Positions 15,637 to 24,194 of a DNA stretch of 64,000 nucleotides are shown here, piece by piece; the stretch's first letter is position 1, and the number at the start of each line of letters is the position of its first letter. The notes beneath the pieces are model-generated. The model was given only the letters and a program-made list of their open reading frames with translations. It searched no databases and had not been told where the DNA came from. The stretch is from Brevibacillus agri. GTDB lineage: Bacteria; Bacillota; Bacilli; Brevibacillales; Brevibacillaceae. The stretch lies in contig NZ_CP026363.1 in NCBI RefSeq assembly GCF_004117055.1, positions 664,001 through 728,000 on the forward strand. The letters are read 5' to 3'. A program made the translations under genes and the position numbers.

Positions 15637-16689
15637 ATGACAAACGATGTGCTGTTTTCCGTTGGTGACAATGGCCTGGCTACGATCACGCTGAATCGCC
15701 CGCAAGCGATCAATTCGCTTACGCACGACATGGTTTTGGCTATCGGGCAACGACTGCGGGAATGGGCGGGCAATGAGAACGTCCGCCTCGTGCTCATGAA
15801 GGGAGAAGGGACAAAAGGCTTTTGCGCAGGCGGAGATATAAAAGCGCTGTACGAGGCGAATACAAGTGCGGAAGCGATGGAACAAGCCGTTCGTTTTTTT
15901 GCGGACGAGTACCAGGTGGACCAGATGGTTTACGCGTTCGCCAAACCGATCGTCGCTGTACTCGACGGAGTGGTGATGGGAGGCGGAGTCGGGTTGACCT
16001 ACGGAGCCAGCCACAAAATCGTGACCGAGCGCACGAAATGGTCCATGCCGGAAATGAATATCGGCTTTTTCCCGGACGTTGGCGCAGCGTATTTTTTAAA
16101 CCAGGCGCCAGGACACGTCGGCCGATACCTCGCTTTGACGGCCGCTGTCATTCAGGCGCCTGATGTGCTGTACAGCCAGGCGGCGAACGTTTACATGACC
16201 AGCGAGCGGCTGGAAGCGTTTTGTCGCGAGCTGGAGCAGAAGAATTGGTCGGGAGAAAAGACGGCAGCAGAGCTGGACCAGTTGATTCAGGCGTACGCAG
16301 AGACGCCAGCAGCAGAGGGGAAGCTTGCTGCTCTGCGCGAACAGATTGACCGCCACTTTGCTTTTGCAACGATGGAGGAAATCTTGGCTTCCCTGGAGAC
16401 AGAGGCGAGCGAGTTTGCCGAGGAAACCAAGCAAGCTCTGCTGTCCAAGTCTCCAAGCTCCTTGAAGGTCACCTTGAAGCAACTCGTTGATGGCAAGAGC
16501 AAAACGAGGGAAGAATGCTTTGCGACAGACCTTGTGCTTGCGCAAAACTTTATGCGGCACCCCGATTTTTTTGAAGGGGTTCGCTCGGTGCTGATTGATA
16601 AAGACCGCTCTCCCCGCTATGCGTACCGGACGTTGGAGGATGTGTCGCAGGAGGTGGTCCAAGCCTTTTTCGTTCAAGCGACAGGGTGA
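15637..16689 (+). CDS. 3-hydroxyisobutyryl-CoA hydrolase
   Basis: 350 residues, the size of HIBCH-type proteins and longer than a plain enoyl-CoA hydratase. It frees 3-hydroxyisobutyrate from its CoA ester in valine breakdown. Seen: TITLNRPQAINSLTHDMV, GFCAGGDIKALYEAN near residue 63 (oxyanion loop), VAVLDGVVMGGGVGLTYGAS near 107, MPEMNIGFFPDVGAAYFLN near 134 (the EMNIGFFPD form is typical of HIBCH) and the C-terminal HPDFFEGVRSVLIDKD. A GGAGGGAG site precedes the ATG. It stands 21 bases after the broken hydratase gene and is followed by a terminator. Confidence 0.9.
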   Translation: MTNDVLFSVGDNGLATITLNRPQAINSLTHDMVLAIGQRLREWAGNENVRLVLMKGEGTKGFCAGGDIKALYEANTSAEAMEQAVRFFADEYQVDQMVYAFAKPIVAVLDGVVMGGGVGLTYGASHKIVTERTKWSMPEMNIGFFPDVGAAYFLNQAPGHVGRYLALTAAVIQAPDVLYSQAANVYMTSERLEAFCRELEQKNWSGEKTAAELDQLIQAYAETPAAEGKLAALREQIDRHFAFATMEEILASLETEASEFAEETKQALLSKSPSSLKVTLKQLVDGKSKTREECFATDLVLAQNFMRHPDFFEGVRSVLIDKDRSPRYAYRTLEDVSQEVVQAFFVQATG

Positions 16690-16708
16690 CCTGATCGCAA
16701 AACAAGAG

Positions 16709-16750
16709 AGTGTCCCGTCGAAAAGACAACTTTTCGCGAGGACACTTTTT
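16709..16750 (+). terminator. Terminator of the methylcitrate/valine operon
   Basis: AGTGTCC and TCGAAAAG pair with CTTTTCG and GGACACT across a short internal mismatch, followed by five T. Confidence 0.85.
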
Positions 16751-16981
16751 GGCTTTTTTACGACAGACGCCAAGAAGGCGGGTATAAGCGACATAGGGCC
16801 ATTGGTTCCTCGAATGGTAACAGTTTGCATATAGCTTTTAATAAAAAGTAAATTCAGTTGTAACAAATTCATTTTTCATACGTCAAAAGTTGTGTATCCA
16901 ATTTTTTGTATTTTTGTTATATAGTTAATGAAACCCCCATTTATTTCGATGGATTAAAAACAACATCTAGCAGGTGATTAA

Positions 16982-18409
16982 ATGAGTAAAGCACCAAGAA
17001 AATGGTTGGTATTATTAGCTTTGTTTATGCTTGTAGTTCCTTTTCTTCTTGAAGGTCAGAAAACACATGGTTTTGAAAAACCAATTGTTATGGCGCTGGA
17101 GACGGAAAAGGATTTCGGTCTGCTCAAAGAAAAAACGTACCTGTTTTCTAATGACGATATTTATTGGATCAAAAGAATCGAGGCTAAAAAAAACTCTTCA
17201 CCTTACAAACTAACGCTATATATCCCTGGTAGAAATGGAGTGTTTCGGTATACAGATTATCAGGATAGTAAGAAAGATAAAATAGTCTGGAAGATAGTAA
17301 AATTGGATGAAATAGAGACTCTTCCCCTATCCACAGGATTTATAGAAACTTCCGGAAAAAATTTGTGGATTGGTATGCCAAATGTATATTCACAATTAGG
17401 TAAAGGGACGATGGAGGAGAAATACAATTTATCTAAGGAAATAAAAGTAGCAAAAGACGAAAAAGGTTATAACTTGGAAGTTACTTTGCCAGTTTATCAA
17501 GGGTTAATAAGTGAGGTATGGGCACTTGAATCTGACGCTCAGCTAGTTCCTTGGAATTACAAGAAGATGTCTGATGTATGGCTAGCCCTCGATTTAACCA
17601 GTAAAGGAAAATGGTCCTATGATGGATACTATATAAAAACTCCAGAATCTTATTTACCTCATACAGCTTATTCTTTCTGGAGAATTCCTGAGAATTATAT
17701 TCTAAAATCCTTATTGTATACTGGCGAAAGTAGGGCTGCAGATGATATGGGATATGTGATGCTGGATACAGCATTACAAAATCAAAATAAACAGGGCTAT
17801 TGGGATACACTCCCTTTATCGACTTGGCTTCAAAAAGATTATTTGATTCAAGACGGTTTTTTCGATACAAGATTTAATATTGGAGCGGCAGATTTATTTC
17901 TTGAGGGATGTAGAAAGTATGGGGAGAGAAAATTTTGTGGTGCAACGCAAAGATTCATGAATTATTTCAAAAGCCATGCAGTAAAAAACAAATACATTGT
18001 AAGAGGTTCTAGAGATGGATGGTTAGTACCTGATTATGCCCACCCAAATGGAAATAAGCCCACTCATGTTTCACTTAATCATCAGTTAGCCGAGATTAAT
18101 TATCTATACAAAATGTACAACCATTTCAAAGACCCGAGTTATAAAGAACTTGCTGAGAACTTATTGTATGGTGTGACTAATTTGGGAAGCAGATGGATTG
18201 CTAAGAATGGTGACTTACATTACGCATATTTTGGAAATGGGGAATTTGGGAGAACAGATTATCCTTATTTAACCTACAATGATTTATTAGAGACGCAAAA
18301 GTGGCATAGGATTATTTACGGGAGTGATAACAACGAAATAAATATACTTATAAACAATAAAGAAAAGTGGATGCAGAATAATAATGTAAGAAATCCATTC
18401 CGGCAATAG
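16982..18409 (+). CDS. Unknown secreted protein of an AT-rich island
   Basis: 475 residues, not recognised. It begins with a signal peptide or anchor (KWLVLLALFMLVVPFLLEG). The N-terminal half looks beta-rich (PYKLTLYIPGRNGVFRYTDY). The second half alternates helices and aromatic motifs (GYWDTLPLSTWLQKDYLIQD, GFFDTRFNIGAADLFLEG, HVSLNHQLAEINYLYKMYNH), which resembles an alpha/alpha-toroid of glycan epimerases or lyases such as the glucuronyl C5-epimerase C-terminal domain. That is a weak structural guess. AGGTGAT precedes the ATG. Composition is clearly more AT-rich than the core genes. The membrane acyltransferase gene follows 14 bases later, so both may act on the same cell-surface glycan. 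Confidence 0.72.
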   Translation: MSKAPRKWLVLLALFMLVVPFLLEGQKTHGFEKPIVMALETEKDFGLLKEKTYLFSNDDIYWIKRIEAKKNSSPYKLTLYIPGRNGVFRYTDYQDSKKDKIVWKIVKLDEIETLPLSTGFIETSGKNLWIGMPNVYSQLGKGTMEEKYNLSKEIKVAKDEKGYNLEVTLPVYQGLISEVWALESDAQLVPWNYKKMSDVWLALDLTSKGKWSYDGYYIKTPESYLPHTAYSFWRIPENYILKSLLYTGESRAADDMGYVMLDTALQNQNKQGYWDTLPLSTWLQKDYLIQDGFFDTRFNIGAADLFLEGCRKYGERKFCGATQRFMNYFKSHAVKNKYIVRGSRDGWLVPDYAHPNGNKPTHVSLNHQLAEINYLYKMYNHFKDPSYKELAENLLYGVTNLGSRWIAKNGDLHYAYFGNGEFGRTDYPYLTYNDLLETQKWHRIIYGSDNNEINILINNKEKWMQNNNVRNPFRQ

Positions 18410-18423
18410 AAAAGAGATGAACT

Positions 18424-19515
18424 ATGCGAATTAAAGAGATTGATTATTTGAGGGCATTTTGTGCATTTTCGGTTATAGCCATCCATGTAACTGCTGGGTA
18501 TATCGATCAAAATTCTATTGCTTACATGTTAAATCAGATTGCTCGTTATGCTGTTCCGTTGTTTATTTTATTATCTGGATTTGGGCTTGCTTTTTCGGAG
18601 AGGAAAAAGAATACCACTTTTCTCCTTTTTCTAAAGAAAAGGTACAACAAGATTTTACTTCCATACTTTTTATGGAGCATCATATATTTCATTTTTTCAA
18701 ATCGACACCAGATTATCTCTACAGATGCTATGGAGCTTTTTCCGTTGTTAATCAAACAACTATACAGTGGAACTGCTTATGTACATCTTTACTTTTTAGT
18801 TATTATGATTCAGTTGTATCTGGTGTTTCCTGTACTTCAAAAGTGGCTTCTAGAAAAGCGATACCATACGCTTGTTGGATCATTTTTTATTTCTTTATGT
18901 ATGCACTTGGCAATATATTTACATGCAGTTGGTATTATCGTGCTTCCAAGTTTAGGAGTTCCGTATGTAATACTTTCTCCTGTTTGGGTCTTTTATTTTG
19001 TGTTAGGGATGTATATCTCTATAGAAATTGAACGTTTTATAAGATTAACTCAAAAGATAACCTTCGTAAAAACTACATTAATTTGGTTGTTAACGCTAAT
19101 TATTTTGCTTTTAGATAGTAAGTATACAAATACTTCTGGTTCTTCTACTAAACCAAGTACGATCCTGTATACACTGTCGAGTCTCGTGTTCCTTTTTAAA
19201 GGACTTAGTTACGCAGCCAATGTTACACCTAAAATGTCTTCTCTTATACTTTGGTACTCTACTCATTCATTCTTTGTTTATTTAATTCATCCGTTCATAA
19301 TTAGTTGTTTGGTATTGGTTTTTCCACATAATTGGGGCGGGACAATTGGATTGCTTCAAATATTTATCAGTACAATAATCTTGTCAACACTTTTAACTTA
19401 TATAGGAAGCAAATTTAAACTAATACATATTTTAGGGGGAGTGTATACAGGGAGGTTAACTCATGCAAAATCTGGTAAAACCAAAAGTAATAACGAGAAG
19501 TGTATACTATTATGA
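18424..19515 (+). CDS. Membrane acyltransferase, family 3 (OafA/WecH-like)
   Basis: 363 residues with about ten membrane segments. The start has the family hallmark: IKEIDYLRAFCAFSVIAIHV, with R-x10-H as the catalytic and acceptor residues, followed by ARYAVPLFILLSGFGLAF. Such proteins transfer acetyl or other acyl groups to surface sugars, with the acyl donor taken from the cytoplasm. An AAGAGATGA ribosome-like site precedes the ATG. AT-rich composition matches the previous gene. The pair ends at a strong hairpin. The target glycan is unknown. Confidence 0.88.
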   Translation: MRIKEIDYLRAFCAFSVIAIHVTAGYIDQNSIAYMLNQIARYAVPLFILLSGFGLAFSERKKNTTFLLFLKKRYNKILLPYFLWSIIYFIFSNRHQIISTDAMELFPLLIKQLYSGTAYVHLYFLVIMIQLYLVFPVLQKWLLEKRYHTLVGSFFISLCMHLAIYLHAVGIIVLPSLGVPYVILSPVWVFYFVLGMYISIEIERFIRLTQKITFVKTTLIWLLTLIILLLDSKYTNTSGSSTKPSTILYTLSSLVFLFKGLSYAANVTPKMSSLILWYSTHSFFVYLIHPFIISCLVLVFPHNWGGTIGLLQIFISTIILSTLLTYIGSKFKLIHILGGVYTGRLTHAKSGKTKSNNEKCILL

Positions 19516-19541
19516 AAGCAATTTTCTGATGATAACAAAAT

Positions 19542-19589
19542 AGAGAAGCCAGTCCACACTCGATATAAAAGTGTGTGACTGGCTTCTCT
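19542..19589. terminator. Long hairpin between convergent genes
   Basis: AGAGAAGCCAGTC pairs with GACTGGCTTCTCT, with an inner ACACT/AGTGT stem. It lies between the acyltransferase (plus) and the next gene (minus) and can serve both. Confidence 0.75.
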
Positions 19590-19655
19590 TAGTGTTGGAG
19601 GAAATCAGCAGGTTTTTAGATACCTTTCCTTGCGTGACAAAGACTATTCAGAATG

Positions 19656-20939
19656 TTAATTTACTACCTCAATTCTATAGTCTCCGCAACCACCAGATGG
19701 CAACATAAGTCCAACATTGCTTAACTTGAAATCACTTGCAACATAAGGAGGAATTGTTATATCCCAATATTTTTGGCTTGAATTGGAGGTGATTACTGGC
19801 GATATCTTCTTCCAATTAGTCAAATCTTTAGCAGTTTTACTGTAGTCGGTTGAATAGACCAAATTGGCCGGGACATTAGTGCAACCGGAGGTATTAACAT
19901 TAGCAGTGACTCGAAGTTTTTTACCCGCTACGTCTCTAATAGCTAAAATATAGCGATGTCCATAGTTTCCGCTCAATATATTTGAGCCAATCAAATTGCT
20001 TGTTGAAGTTATAGCTGGCTCATACTCATCTTTATTTCCTGTGCTAGGGAAGCCAAAAATATATGAATAGGATCTTTTGCTTAAATAGCTTTCTCCGTCA
20101 ATAATACTAATGTGAGTATTATTTGGAAGAGTCGCAGTTGTCATTTTAGAATTATATTTCTCCAAATCGCTAGAGGTTAAAATTTTGGTAGAAAAAATTT
20201 TATGCTCTGGAGTACCAGGAGCCAACACAAAATGACGCGCTACCATGTTTGGTTCATGAGCTTTAAAATTGACGACGCCGTCAACAACCGCTTGATTTGG
20301 AACGGCTTTGCTCAGAATCACTTTAGTTGAACCAGGATAGATCGTATATTTTGTAGACTCACTAGAGTTTAAGACAGCCGTTTGGACACTAGCAGCCATA
20401 CTAGGGTAGTTATTTGTAGTATAATCGATTTTATTTCCATATACTGTAATATTTGCGTTGTAACTATTATTGTTTTTAATCGCTACTCCGAAGATAACAC
20501 CGTTTAAGGAAGTATTATTGTGATGGTATAGCTCGCTGGTGTACAGTTCGTTAGCTACGAGCTTATTTTCTAAGATTGTTGCGCCAACTCCGTTTAGATA
20601 ACTACCGAGAATGGGCTCTGGATTATTGGAATACATTTGTTTGTTTCCACCATTTGTAAATGATAATTTTACTGGATTAGTATAGGTACCCCAGCTATAC
20701 TGCCCAATATCTTCTGGAACTATTTGGGGGTTTTCCATCAGTGCAAGATCTTTTTGTGCGCTAAGTTCAGAATTTTCTTTAGACTCTCGCAATTTAGCTT
20801 CAATTTCTCTTTCAGTAAAAGTAACGCCAGCGATTTCTAATGCTACCTCAGACTTCTTTGCAGTTGTGATGCTTGTGACACTCGTGACTAGAAGTACGGT
20901 TAATGATGCTACTAGAATACTTTTCGAGGTTAGTTTCAT
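19656..20939 (-). CDS. Unknown secreted protein
   Basis: 427 residues, not recognised. A signal peptide (KSILVASLTVLLVTSVTS, then TTAKK) is followed by a Glu-rich helical stretch (FTEREIEAKLRESKENSEL). After that comes about 350 residues of Asn/Ser/Thr-rich, probably beta-structured sequence. Two Cys near the C-terminus (TSGCTNVP and PSGGCGDYRI) could form a disulfide. GGAGAG precedes the start on the minus strand. The gene is AT-rich and monocistronic. The pattern suits an exported surface or matrix protein; no enzymatic motif was found. Confidence 0.72.
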   Translation of the reverse strand: MKLTSKSILVASLTVLLVTSVTSITTAKKSEVALEIAGVTFTEREIEAKLRESKENSELSAQKDLALMENPQIVPEDIGQYSWGTYTNPVKLSFTNGGNKQMYSNNPEPILGSYLNGVGATILENKLVANELYTSELYHHNNTSLNGVIFGVAIKNNNSYNANITVYGNKIDYTTNNYPSMAASVQTAVLNSSESTKYTIYPGSTKVILSKAVPNQAVVDGVVNFKAHEPNMVARHFVLAPGTPEHKIFSTKILTSSDLEKYNSKMTTATLPNNTHISIIDGESYLSKRSYSYIFGFPSTGNKDEYEPAITSTSNLIGSNILSGNYGHRYILAIRDVAGKKLRVTANVNTSGCTNVPANLVYSTDYSKTAKDLTNWKKISPVITSNSSQKYWDITIPPYVASDFKLSNVGLMLPSGGCGDYRIEVVN

Positions 20940-21539
20940 AATTTTCTCTCCACTCTATATTATGATATGTAAAAAAATAGAACAAGAAGAAGCATAACCC
21001 TTTTTATGGAATAAACTTACTGCATAATATTAACTCTAAATACTTAATATGTAAATAATGTGATTTTAAGTCTAAATATTCTGGTTTTATTTGAGTGCTC
21101 CATTGTGGTGGCAGCTCTAAGAGGTGTTCGTTAGAAATTGGAAAGCGATTAACAATAAACTAGATGAAAGAGTAGCGATTTAGGATACAATTCAGAAAAG
21201 AGCAGAGTGGTAGAATAATTGCTGGCATAACAAAAGGCATGGACACCATTGCCCATGCCTTTTTTATGTGAAATATGCGTCGAGCTTTTTCATAAGTAAG
21301 GAGGTGTGACTGCAAGCGTCGACCGAGGGAGGGGAGTTGAGTATAAGCGCGCCCTATTTCGTAGCCGTCAAGTAAGCTCTCTAGTGATGGGCCATTTGGC
21401 GAGATGCCGCTGCCGTTCCATCCCAAGCTGCTACGCGTCCCAGCAGCGCCATGGGACTGATCTGAAAGCAAATGGTTGCAGAAGAGCGGGGCATCGGCAT
21501 TTGGAGAATGTATAAAACAAACCATCTGGAGGAGAAAGC
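20940..21539. other. 600-base intergenic region at the end of the AT-rich island
   Basis: The first 250 bases are AT-rich and hold the promoter side of the minus-strand gene, with nothing else clear. A hairpin at 21232-21265 (AAAAGGCATGG with CCATGCCTTTTTT) is a terminator without an obvious upstream gene, perhaps left from a deleted one. From about 21296 composition returns to GC-rich. This stretch has two ribosome-site-like sequences (AAGGAGGTG near 21299 and GGAGGGGAG near 21333) leading only into short frames. A decayed gene is possible; I cannot name it. Confidence 0.5.
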
Positions 21540-22337
21540 ATGAGCGAGCTGAATGCGTTGTTTCGAAAAAGAATCGGCATTTCCGAACACGAAGCGATTA
21601 CGTTTGACAAGCTGGACACCGTACTGGAAAAGGCAGCGCTGAGCATCCCGTTTGAAAACTTGCGCGTGATCGAGGGGAAGACGACAGCGATCACGAAGGA
21701 AAACGTTGCAAGCAAAATTTTGCTCCATCGCGAAGGCGGGCTGTGCTACGAGCTGAACTCCCTGCTCTACTTTTTCCTGATCGAAAACGGCTTTGACGCC
21801 GTGCTGACCCGAGGTGTCGTCTACAGGCCAGCGGAGCAGCAGTATTTGGAGATCGGAAAAACGCACCTGACGATTTTGCTTGCGCACGCGGGGCAGACGT
21901 ACCTGGTGGATACCGGGTTTGGCGGCAACCTGCCGTTGAAGCCCGTTCCGCTCAGCGGCGAGGTGGTAAGCTCAGCCAACGGCGAGTTTCGGGTACGCAA
22001 GGAAAACAGCGAACACGGCGATCATGTGCTTGAAATGAAATTGAAGCACAAGGATACCGACTGGCGCATCGGCTATGCTTTTGATGCAAACAAGCCGATA
22101 GCCGGACTGTCCGAATGCGACGAGATTCAGGCGATCATCGTATCCCACGAGCAATCTCCCTTCAACAAAAACCCGCTGCTCACAAAGCTTACAGCAAGCG
22201 GAAATATTACGCTGACGAATACGTCTTTTACCCAATGGGCCGATGGCGTCGTTACAAAAGAAAGCATCGACAGCGCGAGGTTCAAAGAGCTGGCGAAGCA
22301 GCATTTTGCCTGGAGAGACTGGGATTCGTACGAATGA
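21540..22337 (+). CDS. nat: Arylamine N-acetyltransferase
   Basis: 265 residues. The NAT catalytic triad is visible: Cys in REGGLCYELNSLLYFFL near residue 69, His in GKTHLTILL near 108 and Asp in YLVDTGFGGNLPLKPV near 123. The N-terminal ALSIPFENLRVIEGK is also typical. The enzyme moves acetyl from acetyl-CoA to aromatic amines or hydrazines. CTGGAGGAG lies before the ATG. It is followed by its own terminator, so it is a single-gene unit. Confidence 0.93.
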   Translation: MSELNALFRKRIGISEHEAITFDKLDTVLEKAALSIPFENLRVIEGKTTAITKENVASKILLHREGGLCYELNSLLYFFLIENGFDAVLTRGVVYRPAEQQYLEIGKTHLTILLAHAGQTYLVDTGFGGNLPLKPVPLSGEVVSSANGEFRVRKENSEHGDHVLEMKLKHKDTDWRIGYAFDANKPIAGLSECDEIQAIIVSHEQSPFNKNPLLTKLTASGNITLTNTSFTQWADGVVTKESIDSARFKELAKQHFAWRDWDSYE

Positions 22338-22339
22338 GC

Positions 22340-22370
22340 AAAAAGACAGCTTGAAAAGCTGTCTTTTTTT
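22340..22370 (+). terminator. Terminator of nat
   Basis: AAAAAGACAGCTT pairs with AAGCTGTCTTTTT over a short loop, with a seven-T run. Confidence 0.9.
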
Positions 22371-22437
22371 GCTGAGCAGTTGCGATGCTGCATGAACACG
22401 TGTGTGGTGGATAAAAGCTCAGCTTTCTGGGCATTCG

Positions 22438-22466
22438 TTGTTCTGGCAAGCTCTATTTTCTATAAT
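22438..22466 (+). promoter_or_regulatory. Promoter of gabR
   Basis: TTGTTC (22438-22443), a 17-base spacer and a perfect TATAAT (22461-22466), about 130 bases before gabR. Confidence 0.65.
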
Positions 22467-22594
22467 GAGAGTAAAAAACAGGATTCAGAGACAACTGTGA
22501 AGGCAGACACGGCTTTTGGGACAAGGCAGATTTTACGGGCGAGCAAGCAAGCGGGAGCGGCGACAGCAGCCTGAGGCCAAAAGGAGGCGGACGA

Positions 22595-23998
22595 ATGAAT
22601 AATGAAGAGAGCCGGGCGCGATGGATGAGCCGCGTGCTGGAAGGCATTGTGGAGACGTCGCGCGATCATCTGCTCATCACGGACCCGGAAGGCTACATTC
22701 AGCTAGTCGGGGATTCGTCCTACGAAATGTACGGGATCGGCAAAGACGAGCTGCTGGGCAAAAACGTCATCGAGCTGGAAAAAGAAAAAGTATTTTCGCC
22801 TTCCGTCACGCGCAAGGTCATGGATACGAAGACCCCGCAGACGATGATGCAGGAAATCCCCGGGGGCCGCAAGCTGATGGTGACGGCCTATCCGTTGTGG
22901 AATGCCGATGGGAGCATGCATTCGGTCATCAGTTATTCGCACGATTTGACGGAAATTTTGGAATTGAAGCGTCGCTACGAGAGCCTGACCGAGCAATTGA
23001 AGCAGTTTGAATCCGAGATCGAGGAGCTGCGCGAGAAAAACCAGGAGGGCTTCGTGGCTGTCAGTCAGCCGATGCGCGACATTGACCGCCTCATCAAAAA
23101 GGTGGCGATGGTCGACTCGACCGTGCTCATTCTGGGGGAATCAGGGGTCGGGAAAAACGTGATCGCGCGCGAGATTCACCGCAACAGCCGTCGCTTTGGC
23201 GGACAGTTCGTGGAAATCAACTGCGGGTCGATTCCGGAAGGGCTGCTGGAGTCGGAGCTGTTCGGCTACGAGGCAGGCGCGTTTACGGGCGCAGGCAAGC
23301 AGGGCAAGCAAGGGATTATCGAGATGGCGAATCAGGGGACGCTGTTTTTGGACGAGTTGGGGGAGTTGCCGCTGACTTTGCAGGCCAAGCTGCTGAAGGT
23401 AATTCAGGAAAAACGGCTGCAGCGCGTGGGCAGCATGCAGTACCGGGACGTGGATTTTCGCCTGATTGCCGCGACCAACCGCGACCTGGAGAAGATGGTC
23501 AAGGAAGGCAAGTTTCGCCAGGACCTGTATTTCCGGCTGAACGTCGTGCCGATTCATGTGCCCGCCCTGCGCAATCGGCCAGAGGATATTGCCGCGCTGT
23601 TGAAGCTTGTCGTGCGCACGCTCAATGAGCGGTACGGAATGAACAAGCGGCTTGATGCAGCGGCGACCCACGCCTTGATGCAGTACGCCTGGCCGGGGAA
23701 CGTGCGGGAGCTGGAAAACGTCCTGGAGCGGATGGTCGTGACGGCGGACGAAGACGTGATTACGCCGCAGCATCTGCCTGCCGAAATCCGGGCGGTCGGA
23801 GAGGAGCAGGCAGCGATGGAGCCGAGTGTAGCGGCATCGAGAATGTCGCTGCGGGATGCGCTGGAGCAGGTGGAGGAAAAATGGCTGCGCCATGCGGCAG
23901 AGCGCTGCCGGACGACAGCAGAGATGGCGGAGTTTCTCGGCATCAGCCAGCCGTCTGTCGTGCGCAAGCTGCAAAAATACCGGATTCGTTCCACTTGA
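22595..23998 (+). CDS. gabR: Sigma-54-dependent activator of GABA use (PAS-AAA-HTH)
   Basis: 467 residues. An N-terminal PAS sensor (residues about 15-125, TDPEGYIQLVGDSSYEMYG) is followed by a short coiled linker. The AAA+ domain has Walker A GESGVGKN (about 180), the sigma-54 contact loop GAFTGA (about 228), Walker B TLFLDELGELP and arginine-finger region FRQDLYFRLNVVPI. A C-terminal Fis-type helix-turn-helix (TTAEMAEFLGISQPSVVRKL) completes it. In Bacillus thuringiensis a protein of this architecture, GabR, activates gabTD in response to GABA or succinate semialdehyde. The same order here supports that name. This is not the MocR-type GabR of B. subtilis. AAAGGAGG precedes the start. Confidence 0.9.
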   Translation: MNNEESRARWMSRVLEGIVETSRDHLLITDPEGYIQLVGDSSYEMYGIGKDELLGKNVIELEKEKVFSPSVTRKVMDTKTPQTMMQEIPGGRKLMVTAYPLWNADGSMHSVISYSHDLTEILELKRRYESLTEQLKQFESEIEELREKNQEGFVAVSQPMRDIDRLIKKVAMVDSTVLILGESGVGKNVIAREIHRNSRRFGGQFVEINCGSIPEGLLESELFGYEAGAFTGAGKQGKQGIIEMANQGTLFLDELGELPLTLQAKLLKVIQEKRLQRVGSMQYRDVDFRLIAATNRDLEKMVKEGKFRQDLYFRLNVVPIHVPALRNRPEDIAALLKLVVRTLNERYGMNKRLDAAATHALMQYAWPGNVRELENVLERMVVTADEDVITPQHLPAEIRAVGEEQAAMEPSVAASRMSLRDALEQVEEKWLRHAAERCRTTAEMAEFLGISQPSVVRKLQKYRIRST

Positions 23999-24064
23999 TT
24001 CAAAAATGAATTTTTCATTCAAAAATGAATCGGGAATTTCGTGGTCTTCAATTCATTTTTGAAT
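23998..24064 (+). promoter_or_regulatory. Three upstream activator sites for GabR
   Basis: The 14-mer ATTCAAAAATGAAT occurs exactly at 23998-24011 and 24017-24030, and its exact reverse complement at 24051-24064. Each is a palindrome of half-sites ATTCA and TGAAT separated by four bases. They stand 54-120 bases before the -24/-12 promoter, as enhancer sites should. The first overlaps the gabR stop codon. That GabR is the binder is inferred from position. Confidence 0.85.
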
Positions 24065-24115
24065 AAACGTACACCGCGCGCGTGCGGCAAATGCGCTTCC
24101 GGCAAGCTTTTTCGC

Positions 24116-24132
24116 TTGGCACGAGTATTGCT
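24116..24132 (+). promoter_or_regulatory. Sigma-54 (-24/-12) promoter of gabTD
   Basis: TTGGCACGAGTATTGCT has invariant GG and GC 12 bases apart and matches the TGGCAC-N5-TTGC consensus. It lies 62 bases before gabT. Confidence 0.92.
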
Positions 24133-24194
24133 ACATATCGTCAGCGAAGGCATCACCTTGCTGTTATCAATCTCATACGAGGAGAGATCACGAT

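Noticed and set aside
21306..21515. A 69-codon GTG-start frame upstream of nat
   Set aside because: Ribosome-site-like bases overlap the start codon, and the Arg/Cys-rich product has no likeness to any family; a relic is possible but not shown.
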